Below, piece after piece: positions 1-6,446 of a stretch of DNA of 11,779 nt. Under the pieces are notes generated by a model. It ran no database searches. It was not told the DNA's origin and saw only the letters and a program-made list of their open reading frames with translations. Source of the DNA: Saprospiraceae bacterium (GTDB taxonomy: Bacteria > Bacteroidota > Bacteroidia > Chitinophagales > Saprospiraceae). A program made the translations under genes and the position numbers. Where the stretch lies: the NCBI GenBank assembly GCA_013001805.1, contig JABDLW010000265.1, positions 1 through 11,779 of the forward strand, read 5' to 3'. Numbering within the stretch: the first letter of the stretch is position 1; every line of letters begins with the position of its first letter.

Positions 1-560
1 GGGCTGGTGCCGTGATCTTGCAACCGACAGAGGAGGAAGACCGAGGTATTCTCACTTCAAAATTGCATTCCGATGGACGCGAGGCCGAGCATTTGGCCTT
101 TATCAGCCCCGGCTGTCACGGTGGCTACCATGGCGAAAAAGACCAGTTTGGTTTCTCAGACAATCCATTTGACACAGTCTTTATCACTCAAAAAATGCTG
201 GATGAAGCATTGATATACCCCAATATGAATGGACAACATGTTTTTAAATTCGCGGTCAAGAAGTTTCCCGAGGTGATTATGGAAGTACTCAGTGAAAATG
301 GATACCAGCCGTCGGATCTAAAAATGCTGGTACCACATCAGGCCAACCTGCGTATCAGTCAGTTGGTGCAGAGGTTGCTCAAACTAAGGGACGATCAAGT
401 ATATAACAACATTCAGAAATATGGAAATACGACAGCGGCATCCATTCCGATAGCCTTATCTGAAGCATATCACGATGGAAAAATTGAAGGGGGAGATTTG
501 GTGTGCCTGGCGGCTTTTGGTAGCGGATTTACCTGGGGAGCCAGTCTTCTAAAGTGGTAG
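1..560 (+). CDS. fabH: Beta-ketoacyl-ACP synthase III (FabH), 3' part only
   Basis: This is the C-terminal part of a FabH-type condensing enzyme, which joins acetyl- or another acyl-CoA to malonyl-ACP to start fatty acid synthesis in the cytoplasm. The reading frame is open from base 3, where Gly-Ala-Gly-Ala-Val-Ile-Leu matches the family's GDGAGAV segment, so the gene starts left of the window and the GTG at 12 is internal. Two of the three catalytic residues are visible: the His of VPHQANLRI (codon 336-338) and the Asn of YGNTTAASIP (codon 426-428). The active-site Cys lies off the edge. The C-terminal GSGFTWGASLLKW is typical of the family. The segment NMNGQHVFKFAV is also FabH-like. The stop lies 2 bases before the bshB1 ATG, so the genes are probably cotranscribed. 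A specialised FabH paralogue from a biosynthetic pathway cannot be excluded from this fragment. Confidence 0.93.
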   Translation, partial: AGAVILQPTEEEDRGILTSKLHSDGREAEHLAFISPGCHGGYHGEKDQFGFSDNPFDTVFITQKMLDEALIYPNMNGQHVFKFAVKKFPEVIMEVLSENGYQPSDLKMLVPHQANLRISQLVQRLLKLRDDQVYNNIQKYGNTTAASIPIALSEAYHDGKIEGGDLVCLAAFGSGFTWGASLLKW

Positions 561-562
561 AC

Positions 563-1282
563 ATGAAGGTAGATATCTTAGCCATTGGCGTACATCCGGA
601 TGATGTGGAGTTGAGTTGCTCAGGTACCCTGCTTCGGCAAATGAATCTGGGACATTCGGTAGCAATTGTCGACCTCACCCAGGGCGAACTCGGCACCCGG
701 GGAAGCGGACAACTGAGGTTGCAAGAAGCAGATACAGCGGCAAAGATTTTAGGTATTCACCAGCGGACCAATCTCGGCATCCCCGACGGCTTCTTTGAGC
801 TGACCGAAGACCACAAACGCAAAGTGGCCCAGGTCATACGTACATACCAACCCGACATCGTACTGGCAAACGCCATTGATGACCGGCATCCTGATCACGG
901 GAGAGCAGCGAAACTGGTGTATGATGCCTGCTTCCTGGCTGGATTAAACAAGGTGGAAACATATGCTCCATCCGGTGATTTGCAAAAGCGATGGAGGCCC
1001 AAGGCAATTTACAATTACATTCAGGACAAGCTATTACCTGCTGATCTCATCGTTGATATCACCCCCTATCTCGGTAAAAAAATGGAGAGCATTCTTGCTT
1101 TCCGGTCACAGTTTTTTGATCCGGAGAGTACCGAAGATGAATCGCCTATTTCCGGGAAAGATTTTCTCGAATTTATCAAAGCACGTGCCCGAACTTATGG
1201 CCGGCAAATCGGTGTAGAGTTTGGGGAAGGTTATACGGTAGGACGGCCGGTTGGTGTCGAAAATCTACTTGATCTACGCTAA
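563..1282 (+). CDS. bshB1: Bacillithiol biosynthesis deacetylase BshB1 (LmbE-like, PIG-L family)
   Basis: This 239-residue protein is a zinc-dependent deacetylase of the LmbE/PIG-L family. BshB1 enzymes remove the acetyl group from GlcNAc-malate to give GlcN-malate, the second step of bacillithiol synthesis; BshC then adds cysteine. The zinc motif HPDD is at residues 11-14, and the second metal/catalytic motif HPDH is at 109-112. The segment LTQGELGTRGS, near residue 40, and the C-terminal GEGYTVGRPVGVENLLDL are characteristic of the BshB1 group. I chose the ATG at 563, giving MKVDILAIGVHPDD, because family members begin close to this point; a GTG at 554 would overlap fabH. There is no clear Shine-Dalgarno sequence, which is common in this phylum. 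Neither bshA nor bshC is in the window. Related deacetylases acting on other GlcNAc conjugates are the main alternative. Confidence 0.92.
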   Translation: MKVDILAIGVHPDDVELSCSGTLLRQMNLGHSVAIVDLTQGELGTRGSGQLRLQEADTAAKILGIHQRTNLGIPDGFFELTEDHKRKVAQVIRTYQPDIVLANAIDDRHPDHGRAAKLVYDACFLAGLNKVETYAPSGDLQKRWRPKAIYNYIQDKLLPADLIVDITPYLGKKMESILAFRSQFFDPESTEDESPISGKDFLEFIKARARTYGRQIGVEFGEGYTVGRPVGVENLLDLR

Positions 1283-1291
1283 AATTCTCTC

Positions 1292-2491
1292 ATGAGCGAC
1301 CTAAGTCAATTGCAACTTTGGCGAGACGATACTCCCGGAGTAGAAAACCAAATCCACTTTAATAATGCCGGAGCCGCCTTGATGCCAGGGGTCGTTGTAG
1401 AAAGAATGAAACAACACCTGGACCTGGAGGCACAAATGGGTGGTTACGAAGCTGCGGCCTTCATGAGTGAGGCCATTCAGAAATTCTATCAAAATATGGC
1501 CCAACTGTTTGGTGGGTTACCTGCTAATTATGCTTTTACAGCCAATGCTACCGATGCCTATAACCGGGCCTTGAGCGCCATCCAGTTTCAAAAGAATGAT
1601 TTAATACTCACGACCACAAATGATTACGCCTCCAACTTTCTGGCATTTCTGAGTTTACAGAAAAGATTTGGCATTCAGTTAATCACTGCCGAAAATACAA
1701 CCAGTGGTGAGGTAGACCTTCAATCAATCCAGAGTCTTATCAAAAAACATAAACCAAAACTGGTTTCGGTTACTGAGATTCCTACAAATTCAGGACTTGT
1801 TCAACCCGTGAAGGAGATCGGACAAATATGCCATGAACAGGAAGTACTTTATATCGTCGACGGCTGTCAGGCAGTGGGACAGATGGCAATTGATATTCCC
1901 GGCATACAGTGCGATTTCTATAGTGCCACCTTTCGCAAGTTCTTACGTGGCCCGAGAGGTGCCGGATTTCTCTATGCCGGCAATAAAATTTTGAGCGAGG
2001 GTTATCATCCTTTATTTCTGGATATGCGTGGTGCCGATTGGACCAGTCCAGGTGGTTATAAATTGCGAAAGGGAGCAACGAGGTTTGAAGACTGGGAAAA
2101 CTCCTACGCCCTCATGCTGGGTGCAAGTGCAGCTCTGGAATATGCCAATGAGGTGGGCATGTCTACTATTGAACAAAGGGTAGTCAGCCTTGCCCATCGC
2201 CTTCGCAATGATTTAGCTGAATTACCTCATATCAAAGTTCTCGATCGGGGCATCAGGAAAGGTGGTATTGTCACTCTCACCTCTGAACGCTGGCAACAAG
2301 AGCCATTGAAACGATACTTGAGAAGCAATCAAATCAATGCTTCCTTTGTAAACCGAACTTCTGCTCTTTTGGATTTTGATGAAAAAAAGGTCAATTGGGC
2401 CCTCCGGCTCTCACCACACTACTACAACAATTTGGAGGAAATCGAGCGGGTCGTTGATAGCGTTAGCAGGATAACTTCTGACGCTAGGTAG
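1292..2491 (+). CDS. PLP-dependent enzyme, aminotransferase class V superfamily (unassigned substrate)
   Basis: This 399-residue protein belongs to the fold-type I PLP family that includes cysteine desulfurases, isopenicillin-N epimerase, kynureninase-like enzymes and EgtE. The N-terminal HFNNAGAALMP (22-32) is the usual substrate-side loop. VDGCQAVG (189-196) carries the Asp that contacts the PLP ring nitrogen (D190). The Schiff-base Lys is probably K216 in TFRKFLRGPRGAGFLY. GATRFEDWE (261-269) and ALRLSPHYYNN (370-380) are superfamily landmarks. The loop before the last landmark, where SufS-type desulfurases carry their catalytic Cys, reads VNRTSALLDF and has none, which argues against a classical desulfurase. 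It starts 9 bases after bshB1, so it is almost certainly in the same operon, and a role in thiol or cysteine metabolism is possible but only inferred. The overall pattern (FEDWE, then LGASAALEYA) recalls EgtE and epimerase-like members. Confidence 0.85.
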   Translation: MSDLSQLQLWRDDTPGVENQIHFNNAGAALMPGVVVERMKQHLDLEAQMGGYEAAAFMSEAIQKFYQNMAQLFGGLPANYAFTANATDAYNRALSAIQFQKNDLILTTTNDYASNFLAFLSLQKRFGIQLITAENTTSGEVDLQSIQSLIKKHKPKLVSVTEIPTNSGLVQPVKEIGQICHEQEVLYIVDGCQAVGQMAIDIPGIQCDFYSATFRKFLRGPRGAGFLYAGNKILSEGYHPLFLDMRGADWTSPGGYKLRKGATRFEDWENSYALMLGASAALEYANEVGMSTIEQRVVSLAHRLRNDLAELPHIKVLDRGIRKGGIVTLTSERWQQEPLKRYLRSNQINASFVNRTSALLDFDEKKVNWALRLSPHYYNNLEEIERVVDSVSRITSDAR

Positions 2492-2566
2492 TAAAAGATC
2501 AGGTCATGTTTATAGAAGTAATGGTCGAACCAAAGGCTGGATCTAATACAGACCCATATGTGGCCA

Positions 2567-3145
2567 TCAACGCCGCTTCTTCTTCTTTGGACTGTGCTCC
2601 CTGAGAGTTCGGACAGCTTGCCGAGGATTACTATTTACATTGTCGATATGCACGGGAGTGAACAGATCTCCAATGACCACACCCAGGCCCACGCCCAGAA
2701 TACCACCTAATATAGGTTCGATGAATCCATTGCTTGGCGGTTGATCAATGAGTTCGATGTTAGCTTGCCTGATCCGGTCCGGACGAAATTGGCGACCAAG
2801 AAAGTAACCTGCGGCTCCGCCAATAGCCCCTCCAATCAAATTGGTTTGCCACTTTCTTTTCTTGGAAATAATGGTAATATGTTTAATCTGATCCAGTGGG
2901 ACTACACCACTAAAGTACATAGGGCGTAGAGTTCGCTCATGAAAAGTGCGGTTGACAATGGTAATGGACGAATTGCTTACCCTGTCAAGGTAAGACCGTG
3001 GATATGATTTTTCAATTAGATCGATATAAACAATGGGCATTTTAGCCAGATCACTGGCCTTGAACTGGTTGCTACGCCTTTGTCCAAAAACAGATGTGAG
3101 AAAAAGTGTACACAGGCACACAATCATCCATTTAGAGCTTTTCAT
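2567..3145 (-). CDS. Exported hypothetical protein with two glycine-zipper segments and a basic tail
   Basis: This is a 192-residue protein of unknown function. The N-terminus MKSSKWMIVCLCTLFLTSVFG-Q is a good signal peptide (cleavage near residue 21), so I start at 3145 rather than at a longer in-frame start upstream (3178) that would add 11 residues ahead of it. A beta-rich segment around residues 36-98 ends in PLDQIKHITIISKK, a pattern seen just before glycine-rich segments in other Bacteroidota exported proteins. Two hydrophobic glycine-zipper stretches follow, at about 102-116 (NLIGGAIGGAAGYFLG) and 141-161 (ILGGILGVGLGVVIGDLF). These could insert in or associate with a membrane. The C-terminus is strongly basic (SPKKKKRR). 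It lies 75 bases downstream of the DJ-1/PfpI gene on the same strand and converges with the PLP enzyme gene (75-base gap). No function can be named. Confidence 0.75.
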   Translation of the reverse strand: MKSSKWMIVCLCTLFLTSVFGQRRSNQFKASDLAKMPIVYIDLIEKSYPRSYLDRVSNSSITIVNRTFHERTLRPMYFSGVVPLDQIKHITIISKKRKWQTNLIGGAIGGAAGYFLGRQFRPDRIRQANIELIDQPPSNGFIEPILGGILGVGLGVVIGDLFTPVHIDNVNSNPRQAVRTLREHSPKKKKRR

Positions 3146-3220
3146 AGAATTTGCAGTAAGTGATAAAAAAAACACCACCTATAATATTAACGTTCAGTAT
3201 GTCATGTATGTCCCCCGTTA

Positions 3221-3772
3221 CTATTCTGCCAGGCACTCAAACACCAAACGATAAAAGTCAGGATGCGACTGCCAGGTCTGAGCCGAAACAATGTGGCCAT
3301 CCCGGACCGCTTCTTCTTCGCAGAAAGTACCGCCATTAGATTCTACTTCAAAACGGACATGCTCATAACAAGTCAATTTTTTTGCAGAGCCAATCCCAGC
3401 TGCCAATAAGATTTGTATCCCATGACAAATGGAAAAGATCCACTTACCCTCCTGGTCAAATGCTTGTAGTACCGCAATAAGTTTTTGATCATGACGCAAA
3501 TACTCGGGAGCGCGCCCGCCCAACAATAGTATTGCATCAAAATGTTCTACTTTGATGTCATCAAATGTCATATCTGAATTCACCTTATAACCAGGAGATT
3601 CCTTGTAAGTGTCCCATCCCGGCTCAAAATCGTGTATGACCAAATTTAGTCGCTTCAAAGAGGGAGCTGCAATTTTTGCCTTTAAACCTGCCTCTTCGAA
3701 ACGATGCAAGGCGTAGAGTGTTTCGTAGCTCTCACCAGCATCTCCAGTGATGATCAATATGGACTTACTCAT
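3221..3772 (-). CDS. DJ-1/PfpI family protein
   Basis: This 183-residue protein has the flavodoxin-like DJ-1/PfpI fold, whose members include deglycase/glyoxalase III-type enzymes, chaperones and putative proteases. The nucleophile-elbow Cys is C116 in SICHGIQIL, followed by H117. The conserved acidic residue near the N-terminus is probably E14 in GDAGESYET. LLLGGRAPEYLRHD (82-95) is a strong family signature. The insertion HDFEPGWDTYKESPGY resembles the HDFE...TY.E..G segment of plant DJ-1D-type proteins, which favours a glyoxalase-like relative over PfpI protease, although activity cannot be told from sequence. I start at the ATG at 3772 (MSKSILIITGDAGE), where the first beta strand begins; the longer frame to 3838 adds residues unlike the family. 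A minus-strand TTG (3800-3798), a 20-base spacer and TATCTTAA end just before the ATG, which is only weak promoter evidence. Confidence 0.9.
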   Translation of the reverse strand: MSKSILIITGDAGESYETLYALHRFEEAGLKAKIAAPSLKRLNLVIHDFEPGWDTYKESPGYKVNSDMTFDDIKVEHFDAILLLGGRAPEYLRHDQKLIAVLQAFDQEGKWIFSICHGIQILLAAGIGSAKKLTCYEHVRFEVESNGGTFCEEEAVRDGHIVSAQTWQSHPDFYRLVFECLAE

Positions 3773-4256
3773 AACGTTAAGATACCCTATTCGGAAGTCA
3801 GGAGCAACAAATCGACCTGATATTGCAAAAATTAACAAATATTTTTTCCCATTATATCTGCGGTCTTATTGCCGTAATTAGCCCATATACTTTGGGGAAC
3901 AACCCGGCAACGTCTTGGTAATAAGCATTATATGTGTTAACCATTAAGTTAGGTACTGATATGTACGGTAACTCTGTCGATCTCAAAGACTTTCCCAATA
4001 TCTAAAATTCTCATATTATCCATAACTCAGCCTGAGGCCTCACTTTTCAGGATAAGATAATCCAGGGAATGCATTATTAATGGTGATTATGTCAATGGCA
4101 CGACCCTTCGAAGCAAAGTTTTTCGGACTCAATTGTCTGGACAATGGAGGAGTTACATCCATCGTTCAAAATTTGCTTATTGGCGGTATTTCGTCTATAT
4201 TGCCCCTGAGTAATGTTTTAGAGAAAACCATTTTTATTTACACTTAAAGCCCGATC
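3773..4256. other. 484-base intergenic region between divergent genes, with a possible 55-codon leader ORF
   Basis: This region separates the divergent DJ-1/PfpI gene (-) and DUF2490-like gene (+), so it should carry both promoters. I see no tRNA, structured RNA or mobile-element sequence. It contains a perfect 10-base palindrome TGAGGCCTCA at 4033-4042, overlapped on its left by CTCAG-C-CTGAG (4026-4036). A + strand ORF of 55 codons runs from ATG 4080 to TAA 4247 and ends 9 bases before the next gene. Its product begins MVIMSMARPFEAKFFGLN and matches nothing I recognise. A TAATGTTT at 4211-4218 resembles the Bacteroidota -7 element, but no TTG lies at the right distance, so I do not call a promoter. 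Confidence 0.5.
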
Positions 4257-4994
4257 ATGCCCGTACCCGAACGTCATGTAGGCCGGCTATGTTACACACT
4301 ATTGCTGGCTCTCTCCGCGACCATTTTAAGCTCCGCTCAAACCCTCGTTGGGGGTTCTTTATTTGCCCCCGCCCCTGCAGAAGTAACCGAAGGCAATAAG
4401 CTGTGGTTGCAGTATCAAAATTCATTCATGTTTAAAGATCGCCTGTTTATTGACACCGATTTTGGTCACATTTTCAATGCTTCCTCCCGAGCTAAGAGAC
4501 TCAATATCAGAAGTGTCTTTAAATATCAACTGACGGACAACATTAAAATAGGAACCGGAATGGGGTTTTTCTGGCATTATGACCGACCCGACCTCGAGCA
4601 AGAATTGCGATTCGTACAGGAAATCAACTACCGGAAGAATTTTGGCGCAAGTATCTTGTACCAGGATCTTAGACTTGAAGAGCGAATTTCTCAAGGGGTG
4701 GTCATTTTTGATGATTATCAGACACGTGTGCGCTATCGGCTCGGAATAACTATTCCAACTAACGGTGCCATGTATTTTGGTGCCTACGATGAAATATTTA
4801 AAAATCTTTCGCAGCAAGATGAAGTGGCCTCTTCATTTTTTTCGATGAATCGAGCCGGAGTTCTGGCAGGATTTAATACCTACCAGCGTTTTCGCATCGA
4901 GGCTCATTTGATGATGGAAGACCGCTATCATGCAGATGCAGCAAAAAATGAACGATCCTTTATCTTCACGGTGATGGTCAAACAGATCATTTAA
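4257..4994 (+). CDS. DUF2490-like outer-membrane beta-barrel candidate
   Basis: This 245-residue exported protein has a signal peptide at about residues 9-28 (hydrophobic core LLLALSATILSS, then AQ-T). The mature part resembles the DUF2490 family of Bacteroidota: LWLQYQNSFMFKDRLFIDTDFG, then a strand with an Arg (LNIRSVFKYQL), then KIGTGMGFFW and LEQELRFVQEINY. The alternating polar and hydrophobic strands with short turns through to the C-terminus (SFIFTVMVKQII) fit a small outer-membrane barrel. No enzymatic motif is visible and the family's function is not known to me. The ATG at 4257 is the only reasonable start because it precedes the signal peptide directly. It has no evident Shine-Dalgarno sequence. 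The gene stands between a 484-base and a 195-base gap, so it may be its own transcription unit. Confidence 0.75.
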   Translation: MPVPERHVGRLCYTLLLALSATILSSAQTLVGGSLFAPAPAEVTEGNKLWLQYQNSFMFKDRLFIDTDFGHIFNASSRAKRLNIRSVFKYQLTDNIKIGTGMGFFWHYDRPDLEQELRFVQEINYRKNFGASILYQDLRLEERISQGVVIFDDYQTRVRYRLGITIPTNGAMYFGAYDEIFKNLSQQDEVASSFFSMNRAGVLAGFNTYQRFRIEAHLMMEDRYHADAAKNERSFIFTVMVKQII

Positions 4995-5098
4995 GTGGAC
5001 CTTAATCCTGGCACAAAAAAAGAGTCTGCTCTTAGGTCATGAGAGCGGAATCATCAACTATCTCCTTCATATGCAAATCCCCACTGCCAGTGTCATAG

Positions 5099-5119
5099 AT
5101 TCTTTTTGATCAAAAGAAT
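5099..5119. repeat. 8-bp perfect inverted repeat upstream of the TolB-like gene
   Basis: ATTCTTTT (5099-5106) and AAAAGAAT (5112-5119) are perfect inverted repeats around the 5-base spacer TGATC. The stem is A/T rich and no T-run follows on the + strand, so it is a poor terminator for the upstream DUF2490-like gene. It lies about 70 bases before the start of the lipoprotein gene, where an operator or a weak RNA hairpin is possible. An A/T-rich repeat of this length can arise by chance. Confidence 0.35.
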
Positions 5120-5189
5120 AAATCCCCAGCTGGTTGTATAGGCTAAAACACTGTTTTTAATTACCTTGCCGGGACCGTTTAATAGTGTT

Positions 5190-6149
5190 ATGAGGCTGAA
5201 CCTGTGGATTGGAGTATACTTACTCCCTATTTCCTTATATTCCTGTTTGTCAATGGAAAGTAATGTTTCCCGGCAGGAATCACTTAAGGTGGTTTATAAT
5301 GCCATCTTACTGGAGGGAGATACCACTAACTATGAGGTCTTTATCATGGACGCCGATGGCAAGAATCAGCGTAATATCAGCAACAATACTGCAGTTGATT
5401 GGGCATATCATGCCGAAGGTGATCGCATCTATTTCATTTCCGACCGCGACACGGTGGGAGGTATTTACTTTCTCTATCAAATGAGTCTGGCAGGTACAAA
5501 ACTGGAGCGACTCGTAGACAAACCCGTTGTCGACTCCTGGATAGATACCCGGTATGGGGGTAGAGAATTGGTGGTTTGTCAGCGGTCGGAATCCTTTTAT
5601 TCCATTTCGATCATCGATTCTTCAGGATCAGAAGTGATTGAGCTGATACGAACCGATCAATACGATGTTTCTGACCCTGTGTTTAGTCCCGAAGGAAATT
5701 GGATAGTCTACCGTTCTACACGGTCGGGACAGGACGAACTCTGGATTGTGGATGAATACGGAGCCTATCAAAGGCAGATTACTACTTACCGGGATCAGAT
5801 GTCATCCGATGAGGATGCCTACCGCGCCGGTCCTCCGCGCTGGGTGCCAAACACCAGGGCGGTTTCATACACTTCGAAGGTGGGAGATAATTACAGCATA
5901 TTTCAGGTGAACATTGACGGAAAGGAGCCCCGGCAAATTACCTTTGGTGGGGGCGATGAAGGGTGGCATAGTTGGTCTCCGGATGGGAAGTTTCTTATCT
6001 ACGATGGCTGCGAAAATCCCGGTACTAACAGTGATTTATTTCTCCTTGACCTGGATGCCGGACAAACCACTCGCCTGACCAGTACTGGGTATCCGGAACG
6101 AGGACCCATCTTTGTTGCATTGACGCCAAGTATGGAAACAACGAAGTGA
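5190..6149 (+). CDS. TolB-like WD40/PD40 beta-propeller lipoprotein
   Basis: This 319-residue protein has a lipoprotein-type N-terminus, with hydrophobic residues 3-16 followed by LYSC and the modifiable Cys at residue 19. The Tyr at position -2 of the lipobox is unusual. The rest consists of PD40/TolB-type propeller blades: YEVFIMDADGKNQRNIS (48-64), AEGDRIYFISDRD (from 75), SPEGNWIVYRSTRSGQDELW (from 166) and SPDGKFLIYDG (from 263) ending in TTRLT. The alternation of SPDG-type turns with LWI-VD-type strands fits a five- or six-bladed propeller. I start at ATG 5190; an upstream TTG at 5166 would put 8 extra residues ahead of the signal sequence. The protein probably binds proteins or glycans at the outer membrane or in the periplasm. 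It is not TolB itself, since no pal or tol genes are nearby and the TolB N-terminal domain is absent. Confidence 0.82.
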   Translation: MRLNLWIGVYLLPISLYSCLSMESNVSRQESLKVVYNAILLEGDTTNYEVFIMDADGKNQRNISNNTAVDWAYHAEGDRIYFISDRDTVGGIYFLYQMSLAGTKLERLVDKPVVDSWIDTRYGGRELVVCQRSESFYSISIIDSSGSEVIELIRTDQYDVSDPVFSPEGNWIVYRSTRSGQDELWIVDEYGAYQRQITTYRDQMSSDEDAYRAGPPRWVPNTRAVSYTSKVGDNYSIFQVNIDGKEPRQITFGGGDEGWHSWSPDGKFLIYDGCENPGTNSDLFLLDLDAGQTTRLTSTGYPERGPIFVALTPSMETTK

Positions 6150-6446
6150 GTGCACCGATGAAATGCCCCTTGAGCCAGCCTTTACCCGCCAATAGATGGC
6201 AGCAAAAGAACTTTATCCGGTCGAAACAGCAGAAGTGGTAATTTAAGGACTATAGCCCAAATGATCTTTTGTTGACCCCGCTTGTTTGTCTGGTTCTAAT
6301 CAAGGATCTGACTGGCCCTTCTTGGTGCAGATTGGAACTCCCCCGCTTTCCTTGCCCTAATCAAGTCTAACTCAGATAGCACCTTATTCTTGCACAAATT
6401 GCAAGGTGACTGAATGACAAATCATTAACAGAGCTAGCTCCGTTTT
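6150..6446. other. 297-base convergent intergenic region
   Basis: This region lies between two converging genes, the TolB-like lipoprotein (+) and the T9SS cargo protein (-). I see no coding sequence of note. It contains a short hairpin CTTGCA-CAAAT-TGCAAG at 6389-6405 without an adjacent T-run, and the palindromic structure at 6427-6446 described separately. Transcription from both sides should end here. Confidence 0.6.
6427..6446 (+). terminator. Possible terminator hairpin between converging genes
   Basis: GAGCTAGCTC at 6431-6440 is a perfect 10-base palindrome inside a longer imperfect one. On the + strand AACAGAG pairs with CTCCGTT (one A-C mismatch, loop CTAG) and is followed by TT before a C. 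On the - strand it reads AACGGAG-CTAG-CTCTGTT with one G-U pair and starts a few bases after the cargo gene's stop. The stem is short and the T-run is weak, so this is a tentative call. It could serve both directions. Confidence 0.25.

Noticed and set aside
1782..2078. 98-codon open frame on the minus strand
   Set aside because: It is antisense to the well-supported PLP enzyme gene and its product has no domain-like pattern.
1292..2491. Calling the PLP enzyme a cysteine desulfurase (SufS/IscS type)
   Set aside because: The loop ahead of the conserved RLSPHYYNN segment has no Cys where the desulfurase nucleophile should be, so only the superfamily is named.
4422..4817. 131-codon open frame on the minus strand
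   Set aside because: It lies entirely antisense to the DUF2490-like gene, starts inside it without a signal or domain, and is a shadow of that gene's codon pattern.
5012..5033. Terminator-like sequence on the minus strand: AAGAG-CAGA-CTCTT followed by a T-run
   Set aside because: The stem is only 5 bp, and no minus-strand gene ends to its right; the neighbouring genes on both sides are on the + strand. The A-run on the + strand cannot act as a terminator for the DUF2490-like gene.
5190..6149. Calling the propeller lipoprotein TolB
   Set aside because: It lacks the N-terminal TolB domain, has a lipobox, and has no tol/pal neighbours; only the propeller repeats are shared.
6389..6405. Hairpin CTTGCA-CAAAT-TGCAAG as a terminator
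   Set aside because: No T-run follows on either strand and the stem is 6 bp, so it is reported only as part of the intergenic region.
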